NCBI GenBank assembly: GCA_934700375.1
Contig: CAKUXT010000026.1
Coordinates: forward strand, 1 to 14,567
Reading direction: 5' to 3'
DNA from: an uncultured Bacilli bacterium
GTDB lineage: Bacteria; Bacillota_I; Bacilli_A; RFN20; CAG-288
Length of the DNA stretch: 14,567 bases
Part shown: one piece after another, positions 6,585-13,675 of the stretch
Layout: the number at the start of each line of letters is the position of its first letter
Numbering within the stretch: position 1 is the stretch's first letter
Notes under the pieces: model-generated
Databases searched by the model: none
What the model was told of the DNA's origin: nothing
Seen by the model: only the letters and a program-made list of their open reading frames with translations
Position numbers and translations under genes: made by a program

Positions 6585-7655
6585 TTAGGCAAGTTCAGCA
6601 AAGTACTTGATGGTACGGACCATCTGAGAAGTGTAGGAATTCTCGTTGTCATACCAAGCGACGACCTGGACCTGGAAGAGTCCGTCGGCAATCTTGGTGA
6701 CCATGGTCTGGGTTGCATCGAAGAGGGAACCGAATCTCATACCGATGACATCGGAAGAAACGATAGGATCTTCATTGTAGCCGAAGGAAGCAGAAGACTG
6801 AGCCTTCATGGCAGCATTGATGGAATCGACGGTGACATCTTCACCCTTGACAACAGCGACAAGGATAGTGGTGGAACCAGTCGGAACCGGAACTCTCTGA
6901 GCAGAACCAATGAGCTTGCCGTTGAGTTCAGGGATGACAAGACCGATGGCCTTGGCAGCACCAGTGGAGTTAGGAACGATGTTGGCGGCACCAGCTCTGG
7001 CACGGCGTAAATCGCCCTTTCTGTGAGGTCCATCGAGGATCATCTGATCGCCGGTGTAGGCGTGGACAGTGGTCATGATACCAGACTGGATCGGGAATGC
7101 ATCATTCAAAGCCTTTGCCATAGGGGCTAAGCAGTTGGTGGTGCAGGATGCAGCAGAGATGACCTGATCATCTTTGTTCAATGTCTTTTCGTTGACGGAG
7201 AAAACGATTGTCTTTAAATCCTTGCCAGCAGGAGCAGAGATGACAACCTTCTTGGCACCGGCCTTGATGTGGGCCATGGATTTTTCCTTAGAGCAATAGA
7301 AACCAGTGCATTCGAGAACGACATCGACACCGATTTCACCCCAAGGGAGAAGTTCAGCCTTAGGCTGTGCATAGATGGTGATTTCCTTGCCATCGACAGT
7401 GATGGAGCCAGGGACAACAACAGTCTTGCCGTCTTCAGCGAAGACAGGTTCCTTAGAAGAAACAGTATGGAGATTCTGTCCGATATGTCCTTCATATCCG
7501 CCCTGAGCAGTATCATATTTCAATAAGTTGGCCAACATCTTAGGGCTGGTAAGATCATTGATGGCAACAACTTCATAACCTTCAGCGCCAAACATCTGTC
7601 TGAAAGCCAAACGACCAATACGACCGAAACCGTTAATAGCTACTTTAACTGACAT
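6585..7655 (-). CDS. gap: Glyceraldehyde-3-phosphate dehydrogenase, NAD-type
   Basis: This enzyme oxidises glyceraldehyde 3-phosphate to 1,3-bisphosphoglycerate with NAD as a cytoplasmic tetramer. The 356 residues contain the Rossmann motif GFGRIGR (9-15), the NAD-selecting D34 in AINDL, the catalytic C171 in SAASCTTNCLAP, H198 in TTVHAYTGDQ and the terminal WYDNENSYTSQMVRT block. It is about 20 residues longer than the 335-residue classical form, mainly in the segment 65-100 after HTVSSKEPVF. That suits the glycolytic GAPDH of clostridia-like Bacillota. The start is ATG 7655-7653, with AGGAGG (7670-7665) 9 nt upstream. An upstream in-frame start at 7703 would lie within the promoter. No cggR gene precedes it. 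It is the first gene of gap-pgk-tpiA. Confidence 0.97.
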   Translation of the reverse strand: MSVKVAINGFGRIGRLAFRQMFGAEGYEVVAINDLTSPKMLANLLKYDTAQGGYEGHIGQNLHTVSSKEPVFAEDGKTVVVPGSITVDGKEITIYAQPKAELLPWGEIGVDVVLECTGFYCSKEKSMAHIKAGAKKVVISAPAGKDLKTIVFSVNEKTLNKDDQVISAASCTTNCLAPMAKALNDAFPIQSGIMTTVHAYTGDQMILDGPHRKGDLRRARAGAANIVPNSTGAAKAIGLVIPELNGKLIGSAQRVPVPTGSTTILVAVVKGEDVTVDSINAAMKAQSSASFGYNEDPIVSSDVIGMRFGSLFDATQTMVTKIADGLFQVQVVAWYDNENSYTSQMVRTIKYFAELA

Positions 7656-7682
7656 TTTTAATGTCCTCCTAGTTACACAATC

Positions 7683-7722
7683 ATTATACAAACAAATTAT
7701 CAAAATGAAAGATTTTTGATAA
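7683..7722 (-). promoter_or_regulatory. Promoter-proximal -10 and operator-like palindrome of gap
   Basis: TATAAT (7688-7683, minus strand) lies 13 nt before the AGGAGG site. At 17 nt spacing the -35 is the weak CTTTCA (7711-7706). That hexamer is exactly inside the 8-nt centre of a perfect inverted repeat, TTATCAAAA-N8-TTTTGATAA (7697-7705 and 7714-7722). A protein bound there would cover the -35. It is not a CcpA cre, a Rex or a CIRCE consensus as I know them. Promoter function is inferred. Confidence 0.55.
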
Positions 7723-7751
7723 CTTTTTTGAAAAATAACGCGATTATAGGG

Positions 7752-7825
7752 CTTTCAAGGACAAAATTGCACTATGAGAGTGCATTTGTCGAAGTTCCTT
7801 AAAGAAATGAGCGCGAACCGCTCAT
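7752..7825 (-). promoter_or_regulatory. Structured upstream leader region of gap
   Basis: On the minus strand a 7-bp hairpin ATGAGCG-GTTCG-CGCTCAT (7825-7807) is followed by a long imperfect stem-loop (7804-7752). In the latter, CTTTAAG pairs with CTTGAAAG with one bulge, GACAAA (7790-7785) with TTTGTC (7765-7760), and TGCACT (7784-7779) with AGTGCA (7773-7768), around a CTCAT loop. It would be transcribed from an upstream promoter, and TTGTAT-18-TATAAA (7870-7841) is a candidate. This could be a cis-acting leader or a small RNA. I do not recognise a known riboswitch class. Confidence 0.4.
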
Positions 7826-7840
7826 GTCAATTTATGGATT

Positions 7841-7870
7841 TTTATAGGAAAATTGTTGAAAATCATACAA
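7841..7870 (-). promoter_or_regulatory. Possible distal promoter upstream of gap
   Basis: TTGTAT (7870-7865) and TATAAA (7846-7841) are spaced by 18 nt on the minus strand, just after the whiA terminator. The match is moderate. If used, it would give a gap leader of about 180 nt that carries the stem-loops at 7752-7825. Confidence 0.3.
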
Positions 7871-7896
7871 ATAGTGTGATTTCAATACAAATATTC

Positions 7897-7930
7897 AAAA
7901 AATCTATGCGCATAAGTCTGCGCATAGATT
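7897..7930 (-). terminator. Intrinsic terminator after whiA
   Basis: A perfect 12-bp stem, AATCTATGCGCA with TGCGCATAGATT (7930-7919 and 7912-7901), has a 6-nt loop and is followed by TTTT (7900-7897) on the minus strand. It begins 12 nt after the whiA stop and ends the hprK-lgt-trxB-whiA unit. The stem is close to symmetric on the plus strand, but no plus-strand gene ends here. Confidence 0.88.
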
Positions 7931-7942
7931 CAAATTTCATGC

Positions 7943-8911
7943 TCATTTATCCAAAATTCGTTGTTTTTGGGCTTTTTCGCGAATCGCGATCAGAATATGG
8001 GAGATTCCGCTCTTGGTGATAGTGATATCCTTCTCCTCAGTGAGGTATCTTGCAAGCTCATTATAGTTGTATTCAGGGAACTGCTGTCTGGCTTTCATGA
8101 CTGCCTGTGTCTTCTCATCGAACAACGTGATAGGAGTCGTCTTCAGAAGATACTGAATGTTCTCGATATCCTTCCTTGCAGTCGCGATTGTCTTCTTGTA
8201 ATTTGCCATATCGCAGTTGGTTGTTCTGTTTTCGAAATTGATGTCGTCTTTTGTGATTCTGGCATTCTCATAATCGAGCATTCTTTCCAAAGCGCCCAAA
8301 TAAGAAAGGAAGACCGTGATCTGATCTGATTTTTTCAGATAGAGAACATATTTTTCTCTTCTCTTGATGGATTTGAAAGACATGGTCTTCTCCTGTTTGA
8401 AGGAGAGAAGCTTTCGTTTGATGGACTGTGCATCATTAGGATCGGTAAAGGCCATCTCAAGGAAATAAGAGGTCTTTGAAGAGGAGGGATTGTTGACAGA
8501 GCCGTTTGCCAAGAAACAGCCGATGCAAAGATACTTCAGGTTCTTGATATGAAGCCCTTCTTTCGGCGGAATGCGTTCAAATCCGTCTTTTAGGATTTCA
8601 AGATCTTCCATGACCGTATAGAGAGACTCATCTTTGACATGAACGACATAGACAAGCCTTTCTCCGAAACGATTGACCTTCTGATAGTCGATAGCAGGAG
8701 TGAGATCATAGACCTCTTTCAGACAGGAATATAACAGCTTTGCAACGCTGGCTATCTCCGTATGAAGAACAAGAACCGGTTCCTTTCCGATTGAAAAAGC
8801 ACCTCCGTTTCTTGCAAAGCCGGAGAGGATATACTTTTTCTGTTCAATAGTATAGGAATTCGTTGCCAGTTCTTCTTTGACCTTTTTGGCAAAGGCGATT
8901 TCGTTAGCCAT
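7943..8911 (-). CDS. whiA: WhiA-family DNA-binding protein
   Basis: WhiA proteins fuse a LAGLIDADG homing-endonuclease-like domain to a C-terminal helix-turn-helix. They control sporulation septation in Streptomyces and influence division and chromosome segregation in Bacillus. The 322-residue product shows the endonuclease-like core around GCFLANGSVNNPSSSKTSY (131-149), the family hallmark NFENRTTNCDMANYKKT (225-241) and a C-terminal HTH (about 282-312, containing TKSGISH). Endonuclease activity is lost in the family. The ribosome binding site is AAGGTG (8922-8917), 5 nt before ATG 8911-8909. It follows trxB by 44 nt. In Bacillus whiA is likewise near trxB, but here yvcI, yvcJ and yvcK are absent from between them. 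Confidence 0.95.
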   Translation of the reverse strand: MANEIAFAKKVKEELATNSYTIEQKKYILSGFARNGGAFSIGKEPVLVLHTEIASVAKLLYSCLKEVYDLTPAIDYQKVNRFGERLVYVVHVKDESLYTVMEDLEILKDGFERIPPKEGLHIKNLKYLCIGCFLANGSVNNPSSSKTSYFLEMAFTDPNDAQSIKRKLLSFKQEKTMSFKSIKRREKYVLYLKKSDQITVFLSYLGALERMLDYENARITKDDINFENRTTNCDMANYKKTIATARKDIENIQYLLKTTPITLFDEKTQAVMKARQQFPEYNYNELARYLTEEKDITITKSGISHILIAIREKAQKQRILDK

Positions 8912-8955
8912 CTAAGCACCTTCTTTCTTATCTTATAGGATAATAGCAATAATTA

Positions 8956-9879
8956 TTATTTCTGTGTTTTCTGATAGTCGTCATGGATTGCAGTTGCAGC
9001 AACGGCCCCATCATTTGTTGCAGTTACCACTTGTCTAAGAGCAGTATTTCTGCAATCGCCGATCGCATAGAGATGAGGAACAATAGTCTCCATCTTTCCG
9101 TCTGTGATGATGATGCCTTTTTCATCTTTGATCTCAGGTATCTGAACATAAGAGCTTGTTGCTTCTTCTCCGACATATAAGAAAAGACCTGAGATCGATA
9201 AAGTCTTTTCTTCTCCTGTCTCATTGTTTTTAACAACAATGGAGGAGATGCTGTTTTCGCCAGAGGCTGAAACGATATTGTAAGGAGCAAGAATCTCCGT
9301 ATTGTTTCTGTTTCTGAACTCTTCTACTACGCTCTCCTGTGCGCGGAATTCTCTTCTTCTTGCAATCAGGGTGACATGTGAACAGATATCGGAGAGATAT
9401 GTCGCCTCTTCAAAAGCGGAATTGCCGCCGCCGATGACAGCCACATCTTTCCCCTGATAGAAGCTTCCGTCACAGATGGCACAGCGTGATATGCCTCTCT
9501 TATTAAAAGTGTCCTCTCCTGGAATCGGGAAAGGCTTTTCGCCTAAACCATTGGCAAGGATGACATAATAGAAATCTCTGGAATCCTTTGATGTGGATAC
9601 AGTGAAGTTTCCATCCTCATTCTTTTTCACTTCTTTGACATCCTTATATATCGGTTTGATCGAGAACTTTCCTAACTGCTCTTCCAGCTTCATTCCCAGA
9701 TCTGGTCCGGAAATAGAGGGAATGCCGGCATAGTTCTCAATCTTCTCTGTCTTATTGACCTTTCCGCCGATCAGTTCTTTTTCATAGCAGACAGGAGTCA
9801 TTCCGTATCTTTTCAGATAAATGGCGGCGGAGACGCCACTAGGTCCTAAGCCGATGATTGCAACTTCTTTTCTGTCCAT
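8956..9879 (-). CDS. trxB: Thioredoxin reductase (NADPH, FAD)
   Basis: This cytoplasmic flavoenzyme reduces thioredoxin with NADPH. The 307-residue product is of normal length. Visible are the FAD motif GLGPSG (10-15, in place of the usual GAGPAG), the redox pair C133/C136 in CAICDG, the NADPH fold motif GGGNSAFEEA (150-159), the phosphate-binding RRREFRA (174-180, where many enzymes have HRR), and the FAD-closing GDCRN...RQVVTATNDGAVAA (275-295). The presence of both NADPH motifs argues against the ferredoxin-dependent variant. The GAGGT ribosome binding site (9890-9886) overlaps the lgt stop and the genes are 4 nt apart, so translation is coupled. Confidence 0.93.
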   Translation of the reverse strand: MDRKEVAIIGLGPSGVSAAIYLKRYGMTPVCYEKELIGGKVNKTEKIENYAGIPSISGPDLGMKLEEQLGKFSIKPIYKDVKEVKKNEDGNFTVSTSKDSRDFYYVILANGLGEKPFPIPGEDTFNKRGISRCAICDGSFYQGKDVAVIGGGNSAFEEATYLSDICSHVTLIARRREFRAQESVVEEFRNRNNTEILAPYNIVSASGENSISSIVVKNNETGEEKTLSISGLFLYVGEEATSSYVQIPEIKDEKGIIITDGKMETIVPHLYAIGDCRNTALRQVVTATNDGAVAATAIHDDYQKTQK

Positions 9880-9883
9880 AGCG

Positions 9884-10987
9884 CTACCTCTGATCTTTGT
9901 CGTTTTTGATATCGTCTTCTTTCGATTTCAGTTTTTTCATGAAATCGGATTCTTCTTCGACAGTCTCTTTATTGTTTTCGACTTTCTTGCTATCTGTATT
10001 ACTGACAGGAGAGGAAACCTCCAAAACAGCCTGAGCCTCTTCTTCGACAAATACGGATTTGAAGGAAGGATGGGAATCAAATTTGCCTTTTTCCGCAAAG
10101 TGATGAAGAAGATGGTTGATGACGATCAGAAGAAGACCAATACCGATAAAAGCGATAGCCATCGTATAGGATTTGTAATCAGCTTTCCCGGCAGAGGCAT
10201 CGCCCATGATGAAATGCGGATTTCTCAATGGTTCCAAAGTCATACGGATGATGCCATAGGCGATAAAATAAGCAAAGGACTGATCACCATTTTTATAATG
10301 TTTTCCTAAAAGGACAGGAAGTCCTTTTGTGATGACAAAATAGAAAAGAATATTGATGACGCCTTCGACTAAAAACATCGGAGCTGCAATGCTTCCTTTA
10401 GGAAGAATGACACCGTTGCTTGCAGCGGTGATTGTCGTTCCATTATAGACATAAGTTCCCATCTGCATCGTTCCGTTCTGCATGTTGTTTGTGATAAAAG
10501 AAGGGAGGAAGGCCCATGAGGAAGGATCGACTGCATGGCCGAAGACTTCCTGATTGAAGAAGTTTCCCCATCTTCCGATAGCCTGAGCGACAATGATGGT
10601 CGGAACAGCAAAATCCATAATCTTGAGAATAGTAGTTCCTTTTCTTCTGAAAATGCAGTACAAGACACCGACTAAGACACCGCCTATTGCGCCGCCTTGA
10701 ATAGCAAGACCGCCTTGTCTCATATCGAAGATGCGCCAGATTGGGCCTCCAGCATACTGATCAAAACAGGCGATGACATACCAAATTCTTGCGCCGATGA
10801 TGCCGGAGATGAGTGCCAAAGGAAAGACCGTATCAAAGAAATGCCAGTCAAATCCATCCTTATGGGCGCGGTAGTTTGATAAAAGCAAAGCGACACAAGC
10901 GCCAAAAAGAATGCAGATAGCATAGAATCTGACTACCGGATTTGAAAAGGGAAATCCGACATAATAGCCTAAAAAAGTGATTTCCAT
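9884..10987 (-). CDS. lgt: Prolipoprotein diacylglyceryl transferase with a long acidic tail
   Basis: Lgt is an integral membrane enzyme that transfers diacylglycerol from phosphatidylglycerol to the lipobox cysteine of prelipoproteins. The family signature GRWGNFFNQE (138-147) is intact, as is the C-terminal RMTLEPLRNP (248-257, with R248, E252 and R255). Several membrane segments run from about 17 to 297. The position of E. coli H103 appears to be Q97 (GGLAIQGG). The protein is 367 residues, against about 260-290 usually. The extra part is a charged cytoplasmic tail (about 300-367), rich in E, D, K and S, with no motif I recognise. AAGGAG (11001-10996) is 8 nt before ATG 10987 and inside the end of hprK, whose stop is 2 nt away. 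Confidence 0.95.
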   Translation of the reverse strand: MEITFLGYYVGFPFSNPVVRFYAICILFGACVALLLSNYRAHKDGFDWHFFDTVFPLALISGIIGARIWYVIACFDQYAGGPIWRIFDMRQGGLAIQGGAIGGVLVGVLYCIFRRKGTTILKIMDFAVPTIIVAQAIGRWGNFFNQEVFGHAVDPSSWAFLPSFITNNMQNGTMQMGTYVYNGTTITAASNGVILPKGSIAAPMFLVEGVINILFYFVITKGLPVLLGKHYKNGDQSFAYFIAYGIIRMTLEPLRNPHFIMGDASAGKADYKSYTMAIAFIGIGLLLIVINHLLHHFAEKGKFDSHPSFKSVFVEEEAQAVLEVSSPVSNTDSKKVENNKETVEEESDFMKKLKSKEDDIKNDKDQR

Positions 10988-10989
10988 CT

Positions 10990-11979
10990 TTATTTCTCCT
11001 TCACAAGCTTGTTTCCAGCTACTGAAGACATCTTCGCATATTCTTCTTTTCTTCTCTTCTCTTCCTGTCTCTTTTCCTGGATTTCAAGAAGTCTCTTCTG
11101 GAATTCATATCCAGTATCATATCCATCATCTTTCAGCTTATAATTCGTAACAGCAGTCTCGATGATCTCAGCCATGCTTCTTGCAGCAGAGACAGGCAAT
11201 TTGATCAAAGGAATCGATTCATTGAGAATATCATAATGATTGGTCTTCATGCCGATTCTTTCCATCGGTTCATCCTTCTTGAAAGGAACAAGATTGATGA
11301 TCAGATTGATGTGGCTTCTCTTTGTCAGAGAATTGATGCCGAACATTCTGGAGACATTGATGATGCCGATACCTCTGACTTCCATCATTCCATATATGGT
11401 CTCCGGACAGGTGCCGATCAGTTTTCCTCTGACATCAGCGATATCGACTCTGTCATCAGCGACAAGTCTGTGGCCTTTGCGGATGAGTTCCAAAGAGATT
11501 TCGGATTTACCGATGCCGGATTCACCCATGAGAAGAACGCCGATGCCATAGATTTCAAGAAGACAGGCATGCATTGCAGTTCTCGGAGCCAATGCCTCAG
11601 AAAGATAAATATACATCAGGGAAGAAAGCTCGGATGTGTCTTGAGAGCAGGAGAAAAGAGGAACATTCTTTTCTCTTGCTGCAGTCATGACACAATCCGG
11701 ACACGGATTGTCATGCGTGATGACAACAGCCGGGCATTCATCGGAGAAGATCTTAAGACAGTTCTTATAGATCGTATCAGGATCAGTGCTATTGATAAGA
11801 GCCATCTCTTTGTTTCCGATCAATATGATTCTGTCTTTTTCGTGATACTGGAAAAGTCCCATCAGTTCCAGACCAGGGCGATCGAGCTCTGCGACAAGAA
11901 CCGGTCTTGATAAGGCGTTGAAATCGCCATTGATAATCTTAAAGCCGAAATGATTGGCTAATTCTAAGCTAGTTAACAT
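10990..11979 (-). CDS. hprK: HPr kinase/phosphorylase
   Basis: HprK phosphorylates HPr of the PTS on Ser46 with ATP or pyrophosphate and removes it with phosphate, setting carbon-catabolite control in Bacillota. The 329-residue protein has the N-terminal domain (1-130), H137 in MHACLLEIYG, the Walker A motif GESGIGKS (152-159), LVADDRVDI (172-180) and the HprK signature EVRGIGIINV (200-209). The late motif reads LPVSAARSMAEIIE (261-274), where Bacillus-type proteins have PGRN; the arginine is kept. A basic, glutamate-rich tail follows (about 295-329). The start was set at ATG 11979-11977. An in-frame GTG at 11985 lies inside the GAGGTG ribosome binding site and cannot be the start. It is the first gene of the unit; CcpA and HPr are not in the window. 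Confidence 0.96.
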   Translation of the reverse strand: MLTSLELANHFGFKIINGDFNALSRPVLVAELDRPGLELMGLFQYHEKDRIILIGNKEMALINSTDPDTIYKNCLKIFSDECPAVVITHDNPCPDCVMTAAREKNVPLFSCSQDTSELSSLMYIYLSEALAPRTAMHACLLEIYGIGVLLMGESGIGKSEISLELIRKGHRLVADDRVDIADVRGKLIGTCPETIYGMMEVRGIGIINVSRMFGINSLTKRSHINLIINLVPFKKDEPMERIGMKTNHYDILNESIPLIKLPVSAARSMAEIIETAVTNYKLKDDGYDTGYEFQKRLLEIQEKRQEEKRRKEEYAKMSSVAGNKLVKEK

Positions 11980-11984
11980 ATGCA

Positions 11985-11990
11985 CACCTC
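11985..11990 (-). promoter_or_regulatory. Ribosome binding site that sets the hprK start
   Basis: GAGGTG (11990-11985, minus strand) is 5 nt or more from ATG 11979 (7 nt from the GAGG core). Its last three bases are an in-frame GTG that would add two residues (M-H) if called as the start. The position within the ribosome binding site rules that out. Confidence 0.75.
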
Positions 11991-12002
11991 AGTTATCAAT
12001 CT

Positions 12003-12037
12003 ATTATAACCGATATAGCTTTAATTTATGTTGATAA
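12003..12037 (-). promoter_or_regulatory. Probable hprK promoter
   Basis: TATAAT (12008-12003) lies upstream of hprK on the minus strand. The -35 at 17 nt (ACATAA) is poor, so an activator may be used. Half-sites TTATCAA (11993-11999) and TTGATAA (12031-12037) face each other on either side of the promoter. The leader to the ATG is about 15-20 nt. Confidence 0.5.
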
Positions 12038-12107
12038 AATATAGAGAAGATTTCTTTTTAGACGATTTCTATGTGACAACTGTCAAACTCCCGCATCTAT
12101 TGATTGC

Positions 12108-12136
12108 TTGATTAATTCAATATGATTGACTATAAT
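12108..12136 (+). promoter_or_regulatory. Promoter of the peptidase-lipoprotein cassette
   Basis: TTGATT (12108-12113) and TATAAT (12131-12136) have a 17-nt spacer. The start point would be about 12143, so the mRNA begins almost at the ribosome binding site. This excludes any start codon upstream of it. A short palindrome TGACA-AC-TGTCA (12074-12085) lies about 25 bp upstream of the -35 and could be a regulator site. Confidence 0.7.
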
Positions 12137-12164
12137 AAGAAAAAAGGAGGAGGATGGTGGTGAA

Positions 12165-13145
12165 ATGAGTGTATTAGGAATACTTTCTGCTTGTTGTGTA
12201 CTAATGGTAATTTCAAAAGTGAGTTCTTCTAATGGTTTGCAGATAGAAAAGCGTGCTGCAATTGTTACGGCAATTTCCTCTTGGGATAAGAAGTCTACTT
12301 CAAAGCCTCTGTTTTCTTTTCGTGACGACAATGTCTCATATCAGGTTTATTCTTCCTATTCGTCTGACGGGAAATACCAGGGATACTTCCTTCAAGACAA
12401 TATTAAAGGAAGCATTCCATATGCTTACTCTGGTTCATATCTTCCTACTTCTCCTCTTGAATTAAGTGAGTTGTTTGAGGGAGAAGGGGCTACCGAGTTT
12501 TCTGACCTATCCAACAAATCAGGTGTTTCGGCTACAACCGACTTTTCCTCAAAGAGATACATTTGCAACCCGTCAAATTTAGTAAAATATGAAAGCAGCA
12601 GTCAAGCCTTCTCCTATTATCTGGATTCGTGTCCTGAGTATTACAATTATCCTTATGGTCCGGTTAGGAACGGATGTGGGCCGACCGCTGGCGCAATGCT
12701 CGCTTCCTTTTATCACCGCTATAGTTCCTATAATTTAACCGGTGCCTTGCTTCCTCTGAAACATGAAGATAACAAAAAGGGAGTGGATGATTTGATTTTG
12801 ACGATGGCTGAATATATGGATACGATTTCCGATAATACAACTTATTATTATAAATTACAAAGCGGGTTTTCGAATTATCTGAATGACCATGGTTGTAAAG
12901 GATATACTGTAAGCACATCATCTTCCTTTTCTGAATACCAGGATTATCTTCGTAATTCTGACAATCCCGCAATGGTGTTTATTCCCAATCACTTTGTCCT
13001 AGGAATCGGATTTTCTTCAACTCGTCCGTATCCTAATATTCCAAGTCAGAATTATCTGATTACTCACTATGGATGGGATAGTCGCCCAGGCAATTATTAT
13101 GTGAACACCAGTGAGATGAAAAGCTTCGTTTATATTTGGAGGTAG
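12165..13145 (+). CDS. Secreted or anchored C39-like cysteine peptidase
   Basis: This is a predicted papain-fold peptidase of the C39-like group. The 326-residue product has an N-terminal hydrophobic segment (3-18), probably a signal peptide or anchor but with no basic n-region. A region of about 145 residues without a recognised motif may be a prodomain. The catalytic domain has C171 in NGCGPTAGAMLASFY (169-183), H276 in PNHFVLGIGF (274-283) and a likely third residue in HYGWDSRPGNYYVN (301-314, perhaps D305). The start is ATG 12165, 11 nt after GGAGG (12149-12153); an in-frame TTG at 12126 precedes the promoter -10. A four-codon frame (ATG 12154 to TGA 12168) overlaps this ATG. The next gene begins 5 bp after the stop. 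Substrate is unknown. Divergent from hprK. Confidence 0.75.
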   Translation: MSVLGILSACCVLMVISKVSSSNGLQIEKRAAIVTAISSWDKKSTSKPLFSFRDDNVSYQVYSSYSSDGKYQGYFLQDNIKGSIPYAYSGSYLPTSPLELSELFEGEGATEFSDLSNKSGVSATTDFSSKRYICNPSNLVKYESSSQAFSYYLDSCPEYYNYPYGPVRNGCGPTAGAMLASFYHRYSSYNLTGALLPLKHEDNKKGVDDLILTMAEYMDTISDNTTYYYKLQSGFSNYLNDHGCKGYTVSTSSSFSEYQDYLRNSDNPAMVFIPNHFVLGIGFSSTRPYPNIPSQNYLITHYGWDSRPGNYYVNTSEMKSFVYIWR

Positions 13146-13150
13146 TTACC

Positions 13151-13675
13151 ATGAATAAAAAGATTTTGCTTACCATTGCCTCTTTCTTTCTGATAAGTTC
13201 TTGCTCGACGGCAGAAAAAAATTCCACTAACTTATCATTTGAGAATTCTTGCTTCATCCAATGTTTTTATCGTAAAGGTTTTGCTGAAGAACAAGAGAAA
13301 GGAAGATATGTTGTGTCTGATCTTTCAAATCCGAGCCTCGAAATGCAAGAAGGAATCTTACGTTTGCGAGATATGTTGTTCTCATTAGATGAAGAACCGG
13401 AACCGCCGTCTGCTGGAGACGAATTCATTCAAGATTTTCGTTTTCGCATCAATTCAAAGACAGATAAGGCAAAATTTCAAGTCATTGTTTGGAAGACACA
13501 GAATAACCAATTCCTTTTCTTTGATGAAAAGATGGATGACGATATGGGTTGTTGGTACAAATATACTTCGCCTGAAAATCCTGAGCCGGAGCTTTTGGAA
13601 AAACTGCTTTCCTGGGTTGCTGAAGCCAAGACCTTTACTTCGGACGATGATTTGACTTGGGGGAGCTCTGATTGA
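13151..13675 (+). CDS. Small acidic lipoprotein of unknown function
   Basis: I do not recognise this 174-residue protein. It starts with a classic lipoprotein signal: MNKK, a hydrophobic stretch, then the lipobox ISSC with the lipidated cysteine at 18, followed by Ser/Thr/Asn-rich linker residues. The mature part is acidic, with the run DEEPEPP at 80-86 and a Trp-containing C-terminal third; it has three further cysteines (34, 38, 134). The start ATG 13151 has GGAGG (13138-13142) 8 nt upstream, overlapping the stop of the peptidase gene, so the two genes are coupled. It could be a partner, substrate holder or inhibitor of the peptidase. No terminator is evident after it. Lgt, encoded in this window, would lipidate it. 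Confidence 0.7.
   Translation: MNKKILLTIASFFLISSCSTAEKNSTNLSFENSCFIQCFYRKGFAEEQEKGRYVVSDLSNPSLEMQEGILRLRDMLFSLDEEPEPPSAGDEFIQDFRFRINSKTDKAKFQVIVWKTQNNQFLFFDEKMDDDMGCWYKYTSPENPEPELLEKLLSWVAEAKTFTSDDDLTWGSSD

Noticed and set aside
7656..7703. A 16-residue longer N-terminus for gap
   Set aside because: It would be encoded by the promoter and leader; the family N-terminus VKVAINGFGRIGR begins right after ATG 7655 with AGGAGG at 9 nt.
7768..7784. A CIRCE heat-shock operator in the TGCACT/AGTGCA repeat
   Set aside because: CIRCE is TTAGCACTC-N9-GAGTGCTAA; the arms and the 5-nt spacing here do not fit.
7774..8019. An 81-codon plus-strand frame across the whiA end
   Set aside because: It starts inside a hairpin, has no ribosome binding site and runs into whiA on the other strand.
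12074..12085. CopY or BlaI-type operator in TGACA-AC-TGTCA
   Set aside because: The core is GACANNTGTC rather than TACANNTGTA and no such regulator is nearby; kept only as a possible site in the promoter note.
12126..12164. A TTG start for the peptidase at 12126
   Set aside because: It precedes the TATAAT at 12131-12136 and the expected start point, and the extra residues are the translated ribosome binding site.
12180..12197. LSAC near residue 10 of the peptidase as a lipobox
   Set aside because: There is no basic n-region and no hydrophobic stretch before the cysteine; the hydrophobic run continues after it, so it looks like an anchor or ordinary signal peptide.
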